From Alphaproteobacteria bacterium (lineage in GTDB: Bacteria; Pseudomonadota; Alphaproteobacteria; Micavibrionales; Micavibrionaceae): 64,000 bases of DNA. Under the pieces are notes generated by a model. It was not told the DNA's origin. It was given only the letters and a program-made list of their open reading frames with translations, and did no database searches. A program made the translations under genes and the position numbers. Location: contig JAJFGU010000021.1 in the NCBI GenBank assembly GCA_021775955.1, positions 62,001-126,000 on the forward strand, given 5' to 3'. Numbering within the stretch: the stretch's first letter is position 1; the number at the start of each line of letters is the position of its first letter. Positions 45,357-53,641 of this stretch are shown piece after piece.

Positions 45357-46235
45357 CTACCACCTTCGCGAAGACCACAGCCACTGCTCGGGATGGGTTT
45401 TGACCCAGCCGCCGATCAAATCGTTGATCTGCCCGGTAATCGCCTGGACATCGGCCTTTTTATCACCACTTAAGCTGACTGGAAGGCGCATGCATTCTAT
45501 CCGGAAATGCGCACCCTTCTCGCGGATCACACAGCCGGCCAGCAGCGGAATATTATAGCGGCACACCAGCAAAGCCGGGGCGTGGTTGGTTTTGGCGTCC
45601 ACGCCGAGAAACGGCGCATCAATCCCCTGCGATTCACGCTGATCTACCAGCATGCCGATAAAACTGCCCTTTTTGGCCGCCTCCATCGCCCGTTTCATGC
45701 TGTCCGCCCCTTTGGCCACCAACTCGCCGGTGCAGATATTCTGGCGATAGCGCTTCAGCCGTTTTTCCAGCACTGGATTTTTAATTTCGCGGTAAAAGCT
45801 GATCTGCCGCCGCCCCAGCGCAACAGAAGGCGCCAAAGACAGCTCCCAATTACCAAAATGACCGCTCACCAACACCGCAGCCATATCCTCAGCCAGCCCA
45901 TGAACAGCCTCTTCCATGCCGACATAACGAAAACGCTCAGGGTCTTCAATAATTTTTCGCGTATGGGGGATTTCGCCAAAGACGCGCCCGACATTTTCCC
46001 ACATGGTCAGGGCACTGCGGTTTCGCTCCTCATCCGAAAGCTCCGGCATGAACCGCACCAGATTTTCCATCACGCGGCTGTGACGCTTCATGCGCGGCCC
46101 GACAAAGCGCATTAACTTACCAGGAATAGCCGAGGCCATATCAATCGGCAACGCGCCGAGCAGCGCCAGCACAGCGATGACAAAAAACGCCTCTATTCTG
46201 TATTGAATACTCTTTAAAACTGTTATCTCACTCAT
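45357..46235 (-). CDS. lpxL: Lipid A lauroyl/myristoyl acyltransferase
   Basis: Lysophospholipid-acyltransferase-like enzyme acting on lipid A at the inner membrane. One N-terminal membrane segment (FFVIAVLALLGALPIDMAS), the HFGNWEL box with catalytic His and acidic partner, FYREIKNPVLEK and VDQRESQGIDAPFLG. The end TGWVKTHPEQW-type sequence appears as GGWVKTHPEQWLW. 292 residues. LpxL versus LpxM cannot be separated by eye. Confidence 0.88.
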   Translation of the reverse strand: MSEITVLKSIQYRIEAFFVIAVLALLGALPIDMASAIPGKLMRFVGPRMKRHSRVMENLVRFMPELSDEERNRSALTMWENVGRVFGEIPHTRKIIEDPERFRYVGMEEAVHGLAEDMAAVLVSGHFGNWELSLAPSVALGRRQISFYREIKNPVLEKRLKRYRQNICTGELVAKGADSMKRAMEAAKKGSFIGMLVDQRESQGIDAPFLGVDAKTNHAPALLVCRYNIPLLAGCVIREKGAHFRIECMRLPVSLSGDKKADVQAITGQINDLIGGWVKTHPEQWLWSSRRW

Positions 46236-46357
46236 TTCAATAATCTTTTATTCGCCAAGCCGCCCATCTTTATATATTTACAAAGACCCGTCCAGCTTTA
46301 CCTTGCTCCTCTTTTGAAATAGGCTTTAACGTCTGGAATCACGCAAGGAACCTATCC

Positions 46358-47140
46358 ATGTCACTCAAAGGAAAAACCGCCATCATCACCGGCTCGACCA
46401 GCGGCATCGGCCTCGGGCTGGCGCAGAGTTTTGCCGATGAAGGCGTCAATATCGTTATCAACGGTTTCGGTGAGGCCGATGAGATCGAGCAAAACCGCGC
46501 CGCCATCGAGAGCAAGGGTGTCAAATGCGTCTATAACGGCGCCGACATGACCAAGCCGAATGAAATTGTTGCCATGGTCGAGGGTGCGCAGGAAGAATTC
46601 GGCTCCGTCGATATTCTGATCAACAATGCCGGAATCCAGCATGTCGCGCCTATTGAGGAATTTACGGCCGCAAAATGGGACGCGATCATTGCGATTATTC
46701 TTTCATCGGCCTTTCACACCATCGCAACCGCTTTGCCGATGATGAAAAAACAGGGCTGGGGACGCATCATCAACAACGCCTCGGCGCATGCGCTGGTCGC
46801 CTCGCCTTATAAGGTCGGCTATGTCGCCGCCAAGCACGGCATTGCAGGTCTGACCAAAACCGTGGCGCTGGAGGTGGCCGAGCAAAACATTACCGTCAAC
46901 GCCATCTGCCCCGGCTATGTGAAAACGCCACTGGTTGACGGCCAGATTACCGATACCGCCAAAGCACGAGGTATCAGCGAAGAAGAAGTGGTGCGTGATG
47001 TGCTGCTGGCCGCACAATGGACCAAGAAATTCGTCACGCCGGAGCAAATCGCCAAACTCGCGATCTTCCTGTGTTCCGATGCCGCCGAAAACATCACCGG
47101 CACGACACTTTCAATGGATGGCGGCTGGACGGCGGCGTGA
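46358..47140 (+). CDS. bdhA: 3-hydroxybutyrate dehydrogenase
   Basis: Short-chain dehydrogenase, 260 residues. TGSTSGIGLGLA binds NAD, NNAGIQHVAPIEEF is diagnostic, and NNASAHALVASPYKVGYVAAKHG carries the Ser-Tyr-Lys catalytic set. QWTKKFVTPEQIA and the end TTLSMDGGWTAA match D-3-hydroxybutyrate dehydrogenases involved in polyhydroxybutyrate or ketone-body use. It stands alone, with its own hairpin terminator. Confidence 0.9.
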   Translation: MSLKGKTAIITGSTSGIGLGLAQSFADEGVNIVINGFGEADEIEQNRAAIESKGVKCVYNGADMTKPNEIVAMVEGAQEEFGSVDILINNAGIQHVAPIEEFTAAKWDAIIAIILSSAFHTIATALPMMKKQGWGRIINNASAHALVASPYKVGYVAAKHGIAGLTKTVALEVAEQNITVNAICPGYVKTPLVDGQITDTAKARGISEEEVVRDVLLAAQWTKKFVTPEQIAKLAIFLCSDAAENITGTTLSMDGGWTAA

Positions 47141-47155
47141 GCGGTAACACAAAAG

Positions 47156-47190
47156 AAATAGCTTAAAAAAACCAGCTATTTTCATTTCTC
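47156..47190 (+). terminator. AT-rich hairpin after 3-hydroxybutyrate dehydrogenase gene
   Basis: AAATAGCT (47156-47163) pairs with AGCTATTT (47174-47181), followed by a T-rich tract. It begins 15 nt after the stop codon. The rest of the 309-nt gap 47141-47449 is AT-rich with no gene or repeat that I can identify. Confidence 0.4.
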
Positions 47191-47449
47191 TTTTATAATA
47201 GGGTCTAATGGGCACCATTGATTATTGGCCATACCGCCCTAACCCATTGAAAACAAACCAACAACCACACACCCGGTAAACCGCTTTTGCGCTAAATTTA
47301 CATTGTATTTTATCTAAATCTTACCTCTTTTTAAGGCTTTTTATAGTAATATGTAAAGATAGATATAGAGCATCGGTGCAGTTGGGGTCCGGGCTTTATA
47401 TTACTTGGGTTCAAATATTACGAGTATAACGCTAGAGGCGGGGGAAACC

Positions 47450-50149
47450 ATGGCTTACAAAAATTCAGATGATCTTTCAGGCAATTCGGAAACGGGCACA
47501 CAGCCTGTGACAATGACAGCGGAAGGCAACACAGTTGATCTTCCCGATGCGTCCTTTGTCCGCGATGCTGACATTCAGCGTGATGGAATGGACCTTGTCC
47601 TTGAAGGACCGGACGGCACGATTGTCATCGAAGGTTATTTTGCCGCTGATCCTGCGCCCGATCTTGTCGCGCCTGATGGCAGCACCCTGACACCCGAACT
47701 TGTGAATTCTTTTGCCCATAGCGATAGCCAATATGCCGATGCCGGCTCTATGAACGATGCCTCCCCTGTCGGCAGCGTTCAGGAAGTATCCGGCGAAGCC
47801 ACGGTAACGCGCCTGGACGGCAGCGTTGAAGTTATCATTTCAGGCACACCGATCTTCCAGGGCGACGTGGTTGAAACCTCCGGTGAAGGCGCTGTGAACA
47901 TCGTCTTTATCGACGAAACCAGCTTTGCTGTTTCCGAAGATGCACGCCTTGCGATTGACGAGTATGTTTTTGATCCGGCCACGCAGTCCGGCTCGACTAA
48001 TTTTTCTGTTCTCAAAGGTGTTTTTGTCTTTACCTCCGGCCTGATCGGACGTGATGACCCGGACGATGTTGAAATTGATACGCCCGTCGGCTCTATCGGT
48101 ATTCGCGGCACCATCATTATGGGTGATGTCGATGAAGGCGAGATTACAGTTGTCGAAGGCGCGATTGTCCTGCGCGATCTACAGGGCAATGAAATGACCC
48201 TGGCCAATCAGTTTGAAACTGGAAAATTTATGCCCAGCGAAGGTGGCATCGAGCATATGGGCAACATGTCCGCCGATCACATGAGCCATAAGTTCGCAAG
48301 CATCTCAGGCGTTGCGCCAGACTTATTCTCTTCTTTAAACGACGCCGCTTCGGAAAGCGGTGACGGCGGAGAGGACGGCATTGCCAATCAAAACCCGCAA
48401 AACCTTGAAGAAGGCGACGAATCCGGCGAAGGCACCGAAGCCGCTCCGGAAAGTGAAGATGCGGCGGCTGATGAAACAAAAACACATGACCAGGCTGGCG
48501 CGGAAGCGATCGACGAGGTTGTCGATCAGAGCGCTTCAGAAGAAGGCGAAGGACCAAAAATGCAAATGCCGCCACCGGGCACCGACCCGTTTACAGGTGA
48601 TGATACGAGTGGCTTCGGCGACGGCACGATGACGACAACCGACACGACAATGACAACAACAACGACCGACCCTACGCCAACCGGGAGCACAAACGGCGAC
48701 ACGACGACGACAGCTAACACAACAACGAACACAAGCAACACAAATGAACCGCCCCCACCACCTTTCACGGTTGATGTAGCTGAATTTGGACTGTTGGAAA
48801 ACCAGTCCACAGGCATTGTTGCCAAGCTGCATGGAAATGGCGTGGCTTTTATGAATGTTAGTCTGAACGGACCCAATACAGCCGACTATAATCTTGTGCG
48901 CGTCAACGACAATACATTCGATGTTGTTTATACGGGAGCACCGCTGGACTTTGAATCTGTTCAGAACCTGCCACCAATTGGATTTAGCGCCGTTGACGGC
49001 ACGGGAACGCGCGTTTTTGACGGTGGCTTTGCGCCGTCTGTCAACAATCTGTTTGACGAAGCTCCGACCATAGCCCCGCTTGTAGAAACAGGCATTCCTG
49101 CAGAATATTTTGCCGCCTCTGAAGGAAGCAACTGGGTTCTGGACTTGAATGAATTATTTAAAGATATTGAAATACCAAGTGGCGATGTGTTGAGTTACAA
49201 GCTGACAACATCATCATTAACTGCATTTAATGCCACCGACGTAGCAGGCTATATAACAAGTGCGAGCATTGATGCCGCTGGAAATATCTTTTCAAATTAT
49301 TTGTCCCTTAACTTTGCAAACACTGATTTTGGAGGCTTGGCAGGAAACACCAGCTTCGAACTTGGAATTCAAGCCATAGACGCCGGAGGCATAGCTTCTA
49401 CCAGTGATTTCACCGTAACATTTAATGTTTATGATCAAATACAGACTGGCTCAGGACCAATTACATTGGCGCCTACTCAGACATATAACTCCAACAACCC
49501 GGAATCATTTATTTTCACCGGCTCTAACAACAGCTATGTATTAACAGGTGCTGGCAATGACAGCATCACCGTTACAAGCTCCGACAACAATAACATCAAT
49601 ACAGGAGCAGACGATGATATGATCACCGTAGACAACACCTCAAACATGAACAATATTATGGGCGGAGAAGGCAACGACACCTTTTCCATTTTTGGTGTTG
49701 ATAATAAATTCTATGGCATGCAGGACAATGATGTTTTCACCCTTCAGCTGACAAGCACGAGCGTTTTGGCCGACCTTATGGCTGCTGGCCCCGGCGGCAA
49801 CACCCACCTGGACGGCGGGCAAGACGGGTTTGATACATTAAAATTTGGAACGTCAAGCGCTAGCGTTGCCATTGACTTCGGAACATTTGATGACACTCTA
49901 ATAAGGAACTTTGAAAAGCTAGATATAGCCAACGGCGAAAACAATGCCGTCACCATCGGATATCAGGATATCTTCCAGATGACAGATAAAGACAATGTTC
50001 TAAAAATAAATCTGGACGCTGGTGATACGCTAACTATAGATGACGAGGGCCAGTCTGTTACTGTTGATAATAGCGGTGCCGATCCTGTTTACTATATTGG
50101 CGACGTTACTTTGATTGTCGATGGCACAACAAACGTTGCCGTTATCTAG
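47450..50149 (+). CDS. Large FecR-domain protein with RTX-like C-terminal repeats
   Basis: 899 residues from ATG 47450 (GAGGCGGGGGA upstream). Residues roughly 100-260 are a FecR-like domain (SGEATVTRLDGS, VVETSGEGAVNIVF, VEIDTPVGSIGIRGTI, and ITVVEGAIVL). An acidic linker and a Thr/Asn-rich stretch near residues 390-430 follow, then a cadherin-like region, and finally Gly/Asp-rich repeats (GAGNDSITV, GGEGNDTFSI, LDGGQDGFDTLKF) like calcium-binding RTX units. No signal peptide, so type I secretion is plausible. A surface adhesin or matrix protein is likely. Confidence 0.8.
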   Translation: MAYKNSDDLSGNSETGTQPVTMTAEGNTVDLPDASFVRDADIQRDGMDLVLEGPDGTIVIEGYFAADPAPDLVAPDGSTLTPELVNSFAHSDSQYADAGSMNDASPVGSVQEVSGEATVTRLDGSVEVIISGTPIFQGDVVETSGEGAVNIVFIDETSFAVSEDARLAIDEYVFDPATQSGSTNFSVLKGVFVFTSGLIGRDDPDDVEIDTPVGSIGIRGTIIMGDVDEGEITVVEGAIVLRDLQGNEMTLANQFETGKFMPSEGGIEHMGNMSADHMSHKFASISGVAPDLFSSLNDAASESGDGGEDGIANQNPQNLEEGDESGEGTEAAPESEDAAADETKTHDQAGAEAIDEVVDQSASEEGEGPKMQMPPPGTDPFTGDDTSGFGDGTMTTTDTTMTTTTTDPTPTGSTNGDTTTTANTTTNTSNTNEPPPPPFTVDVAEFGLLENQSTGIVAKLHGNGVAFMNVSLNGPNTADYNLVRVNDNTFDVVYTGAPLDFESVQNLPPIGFSAVDGTGTRVFDGGFAPSVNNLFDEAPTIAPLVETGIPAEYFAASEGSNWVLDLNELFKDIEIPSGDVLSYKLTTSSLTAFNATDVAGYITSASIDAAGNIFSNYLSLNFANTDFGGLAGNTSFELGIQAIDAGGIASTSDFTVTFNVYDQIQTGSGPITLAPTQTYNSNNPESFIFTGSNNSYVLTGAGNDSITVTSSDNNNINTGADDDMITVDNTSNMNNIMGGEGNDTFSIFGVDNKFYGMQDNDVFTLQLTSTSVLADLMAAGPGGNTHLDGGQDGFDTLKFGTSSASVAIDFGTFDDTLIRNFEKLDIANGENNAVTIGYQDIFQMTDKDNVLKINLDAGDTLTIDDEGQSVTVDNSGADPVYYIGDVTLIVDGTTNVAVI

Positions 50150-50169
50150 AAAAAATGAGTTAGAATTTC

Positions 50170-50198
50170 AAAAAGGCCGCTTCAATGCGGCCTTTTTT
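50170..50198. terminator. Bidirectional intrinsic terminator
   Basis: AAAAAGGCCGC, a six-base loop and GCGGCCTTTTTT: a GC-rich seven-pair stem with A and T runs on both sides. It ends the FecR/RTX gene and overlaps the last codon of convergent glpK. Confidence 0.9.
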
Positions 50199-51657
50199 AC
50201 ATCAGCATCGCCACAGCCTCTTTCCAGCCCATATAAAGTGCTTCACGCTGCTGTGCATCCATATTCGGTTCATAGCGCCTATCCGCGTGCCAGCCTTTGG
50301 CAACATCCTCCAGACCATCAAAAACACCTACCTGAATACCGGCCAGCGCCGCTGCGCCCCAGGCCGTCGTTTCCACGACTTTTGGAATCTCCACGGGTTT
50401 ACCCAGCATATCGGCCAAAAACTGACAGACAAATTCATTGGCGACCAGCCCGCCATCGGCGCGAATGACCGCTGGTTCTTTTCCGCTATCTCCACGCATC
50501 GCATCCATGAGGTCCAGCGTCTGATACCCCTGCGCCTCCAGTGCCGCACGAGTGATATGCGCCTTAGTACTCTCGCGCCCGAGGCCGGAAATGATTGCCC
50601 GCGCATCCGGCTTCCAGTACGGCGCACCCAGCCCGGTAAAAGCCGGAACAAAATACACGCCGCCATTATCCGTGACAGACGTCGCTAAGGCTTCGCTTTC
50701 CGCGGCATCATCAAAAACCTCCAGCCCATCGCGCAACCATTGCAGCGCCGCCCCAGCAATAAAAATAGAGCCCTCAATTGCATAAGTGGTTTTACCGTTC
50801 AAACGATAGCCAATCGTGGTCAGCAGACGGTTTTGCGATTGCTTAAACGCCCCGCCGATATTCATCAGGGCAAAACAGCCCGTTCCATAGGTTGATTTGA
50901 CCATGCCGTGCTCGAAACATGCCTGACCGATCAACGCCGCCTGCTGATCCCCGGCCATACCGCCAATGGTGAGAGTCTCGCCGAATAATTCCGTGCTGCC
51001 AAAATCGGCAACATTATCTTTCACTTCGGGCAACAAGGAGTTCGGAATATTGAACAGCTTCAAAAGCGCTTCATCCCATTTTTGCTCCACTATATTATAG
51101 AGCATGGTGCGTGACGCATTCGTCGCATCCGTTGCATGCGCCTTGCCGCCGGTCAAATGCCAGAGCAAAAACGTGTCAATCGTGCCGAAAGCCAGCTCCC
51201 CTTTTTCTGCCCGCGCCCGCACGCCATCCACATTGTCTAAAATCCAGGCAATTTTTGTCGCCGAAAAATATGGGTCCAGCAACAACCCCGTCTTCCCTGC
51301 CACCATGTCCTCATGACCTTGCTCTTTCAACTGCCCACATAATGCCGCCGTGCGCCGGTCCTGCCAGACAATGGCGTTATACACCGCCTCGCCGCTCTCG
51401 CGGTCCCAGACAATCGTGGTTTCGCGCTGGTTGGTGATGCCGATCACGGCCGGTGCGCCCCCCTCCTCGATCACACCCTGACACGCCCAGAGCGTATCGC
51501 TCCAGATATCATCAGGGTTTTGTTCAACCCAACCGCTTTGCGGGTAATGCAGCTTCAGTTCCTTTTGCCGCATGGCAATGATGTCGCCATCAGGAGAAAA
51601 TAAAATCGCCCGCGAGCTGGTCGTGCCCTGATCAATCGCCAGCAGGTTTTTCGTCAT
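50197..51657 (-). CDS. glpK: Glycerol kinase
   Basis: Phosphorylates glycerol to sn-glycerol 3-phosphate. LLAIDQGTTSSRAILF, GWVEQNPDDIW, ITNQRETTIVWDR, GGMAGDQQAALIGQ, YGTGCFALMN and GLGAPYWKPDARA are family motifs. 486 residues. It overlaps glpD by 4 bp and is cotranscribed with it; no glpF or glpR lies in the window. Confidence 0.97.
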   Translation of the reverse strand: MTKNLLAIDQGTTSSRAILFSPDGDIIAMRQKELKLHYPQSGWVEQNPDDIWSDTLWACQGVIEEGGAPAVIGITNQRETTIVWDRESGEAVYNAIVWQDRRTAALCGQLKEQGHEDMVAGKTGLLLDPYFSATKIAWILDNVDGVRARAEKGELAFGTIDTFLLWHLTGGKAHATDATNASRTMLYNIVEQKWDEALLKLFNIPNSLLPEVKDNVADFGSTELFGETLTIGGMAGDQQAALIGQACFEHGMVKSTYGTGCFALMNIGGAFKQSQNRLLTTIGYRLNGKTTYAIEGSIFIAGAALQWLRDGLEVFDDAAESEALATSVTDNGGVYFVPAFTGLGAPYWKPDARAIISGLGRESTKAHITRAALEAQGYQTLDLMDAMRGDSGKEPAVIRADGGLVANEFVCQFLADMLGKPVEIPKVVETTAWGAAALAGIQVGVFDGLEDVAKGWHADRRYEPNMDAQQREALYMGWKEAVAMLM

Positions 51658-53174
51658 GGGTTGGTCCCTTCTAAAATTTCTTTAAGCGCGCGCGTTAAAT
51701 TCTGCGCGGTTTGCGGGACAACATGCAAGCCCAGTTTCGAGCGCCGCCATAAAATATCGTCTACCTCACGTGCCCATTCATAGCGCACAAGATAAACAAT
51801 TTCCGCTTCATAAACATCATCGCCGTAATGCACGCCTAAATCTTCAAGGCTGCCTGCGCCGCTTAAAAAACGATCCATCCGCGTGCCGTAGCTGCGCGCA
51901 TAACGCTCCAGCAAGCCTTCCGGAATCCACAGATATCTGGCGCCCTGCGTCACCAAAAACGCATCAAAATCATCGATATCCCCGCCCGGCAAGGGATCGG
52001 CAAAAGTCCAAGCAGCCCCCGACTTTCCGGCCATCTTTAAAATTTTGCTTACCGCCTCTTCCGCCAGATGTCTATGGGTCGTCAGCTTGCCACCGAACAC
52101 GGAAATCATAGGCGCCTGCATGTCCTTGTGGCGGTATAATCTGTAATCGCGGCTGGCCGACGTCGCATTACCGTCTCCTTCATCAAACCCATGAGAAAAC
52201 AGGGGCCGCACGCCGCTATAGGACCAGACTACATCACCGGATAAAACTTGGCTTCGAAACGCATCGTTATACGCCGCACAAAGATATGCGACCTCGCCCG
52301 GCGATATTTGTGCGGCGATCGGATCGCCCTCATAGTCTTCTTCCGTCGTCCCGATCAAAGTAAAGTCGTGCTCGTAAGGAATAACAAACACAACCCGCTT
52401 GTCTTTTTGCTGAATGAGATAAGCCTGATTACCTTCATAGCGCTTCGGCACAACAATGTGGCTGCCCTTGACCAGCCGGACACGCGGAACATCAGACTCC
52501 TTAGATGCAAGGTCTGACGCCTCGAGTACTCCACGCACCCACGGACCAGCAGCATTAATCACCATAGCGGCTGTTATATCTCTTTCTTCTCCAGACCCTA
52601 TATCCAGTATACTCACACGCCAGAGATCGCCCTGACAATGCAGCCGCGTGCAGGCCGTGCGGGTCAAAATCTCCGCACCTCTTTCCATCGCATCCATCGC
52701 GTTCAAAACAACCAGCCGCGCATCATTGCCCCAGCAATCGCTATAGACAAAGCCCTTCTGATAACGATCTGCTAAAATTTTGCCGTATTCATGGCTTTTA
52801 AGATCAAGGCCCCTGGAGCCGGCTAATTTCTTCCGCCCTGCGAGATGATCGTAGAGAAAGAGCCCGAGCCGGATCATCCAGGCCGGGCGCTGATCCTCAT
52901 CATGGGGCAAAACGAATTCCAGAGGCCAAACAAGGTGCGGCGCACCCTGTAAAAGGATTTCGCGCTCTTTGAGGGATTCACGCACCAGACCAAATTCAAA
53001 ATATTCAAGATAGCGCAAACCACCATGAATCAGCTTTGTACTGGAAGATGAGGTTGCACTGGCCAGATCGCCGGCCTCGACTAGAAAGACCGACAACCCG
53101 CGCCCAGCCGCATCACGCGCAATCCCCGCCCCGTTTATACCGCCACCAATGACACATAAATCGTAATCAACCAT
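51654..53174 (-). CDS. glpD: Aerobic glycerol-3-phosphate dehydrogenase
   Basis: Membrane-associated FAD enzyme passing electrons to quinone. VIGGGINGAGIARDAAGRG binds FAD, SSSTKLIHGGLRYLE follows, and YSGVRPLF and GGKLTTHRHLAE are in the C-terminal half. About 506 residues from ATG 53174; an ATG six codons earlier is also possible. Together with glpK it feeds glycerol into central metabolism. Confidence 0.96.
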   Translation of the reverse strand: MVDYDLCVIGGGINGAGIARDAAGRGLSVFLVEAGDLASATSSSSTKLIHGGLRYLEYFEFGLVRESLKEREILLQGAPHLVWPLEFVLPHDEDQRPAWMIRLGLFLYDHLAGRKKLAGSRGLDLKSHEYGKILADRYQKGFVYSDCWGNDARLVVLNAMDAMERGAEILTRTACTRLHCQGDLWRVSILDIGSGEERDITAAMVINAAGPWVRGVLEASDLASKESDVPRVRLVKGSHIVVPKRYEGNQAYLIQQKDKRVVFVIPYEHDFTLIGTTEEDYEGDPIAAQISPGEVAYLCAAYNDAFRSQVLSGDVVWSYSGVRPLFSHGFDEGDGNATSASRDYRLYRHKDMQAPMISVFGGKLTTHRHLAEEAVSKILKMAGKSGAAWTFADPLPGGDIDDFDAFLVTQGARYLWIPEGLLERYARSYGTRMDRFLSGAGSLEDLGVHYGDDVYEAEIVYLVRYEWAREVDDILWRRSKLGLHVVPQTAQNLTRALKEILEGTNP

Positions 53175-53216
53175 CGCTGTAAAATACAGCATGTTGAAGG
53201 AGGTGCAAAGGAGAGT

Positions 53217-53618
53217 TTAAGCCGCAATGCGGTGAACGATAATACGCAGCTTGGCTTCAAGCTGCGCCGCTGAGAACGGTTTTTTGATATAACCCGTCAC
53301 GCCGGAGGTCTTGGCCTCCACAATCGATTCCAGGTCGCCGCGCCCGGTCACCATCAGAAACGGCATATCAGGGTCGACCGTACGCAATTGCCGCAAAAGC
53401 TCCACACCGTTCATCGATGGCATATTCCAGTCGCACATGATGATATTGATAAACTCATAAGCGGAATCGATAAACTGCAGTGCCTCCTTGCCATCCGGCG
53501 CTTCAAATATCTGGGTGATCCCGAGCTCCGCCAGCATATTACGCATCATCGCACGCGCTTCACTCTGATCTTCAACCAAGAGAACTTTTAAATCTTTCAG
53601 CTCCGCTCCATTTCCCAC
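53217..53618 (-). CDS. Single-domain response regulator (CheY-like)
   Basis: 133 residues from GTG 53618, with AAGGAG nine bases upstream. VLLVEDQSEARAMM gives the acidic pocket, IIMCDWNMPSMNG the phosphorylated Asp, MVTGRG the Thr switch and GYIKKPFSA the Lys. There is no output domain. It starts 23 nt after the histidine kinase stop and probably works with it in a phosphorelay. Confidence 0.92.
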   Translation of the reverse strand: MGNGAELKDLKVLLVEDQSEARAMMRNMLAELGITQIFEAPDGKEALQFIDSAYEFINIIMCDWNMPSMNGVELLRQLRTVDPDMPFLMVTGRGDLESIVEAKTSGVTGYIKKPFSAAQLEAKLRIIVHRIAA

Positions 53619-53641
53619 GCCCACAAACTCCTTATTGCATT

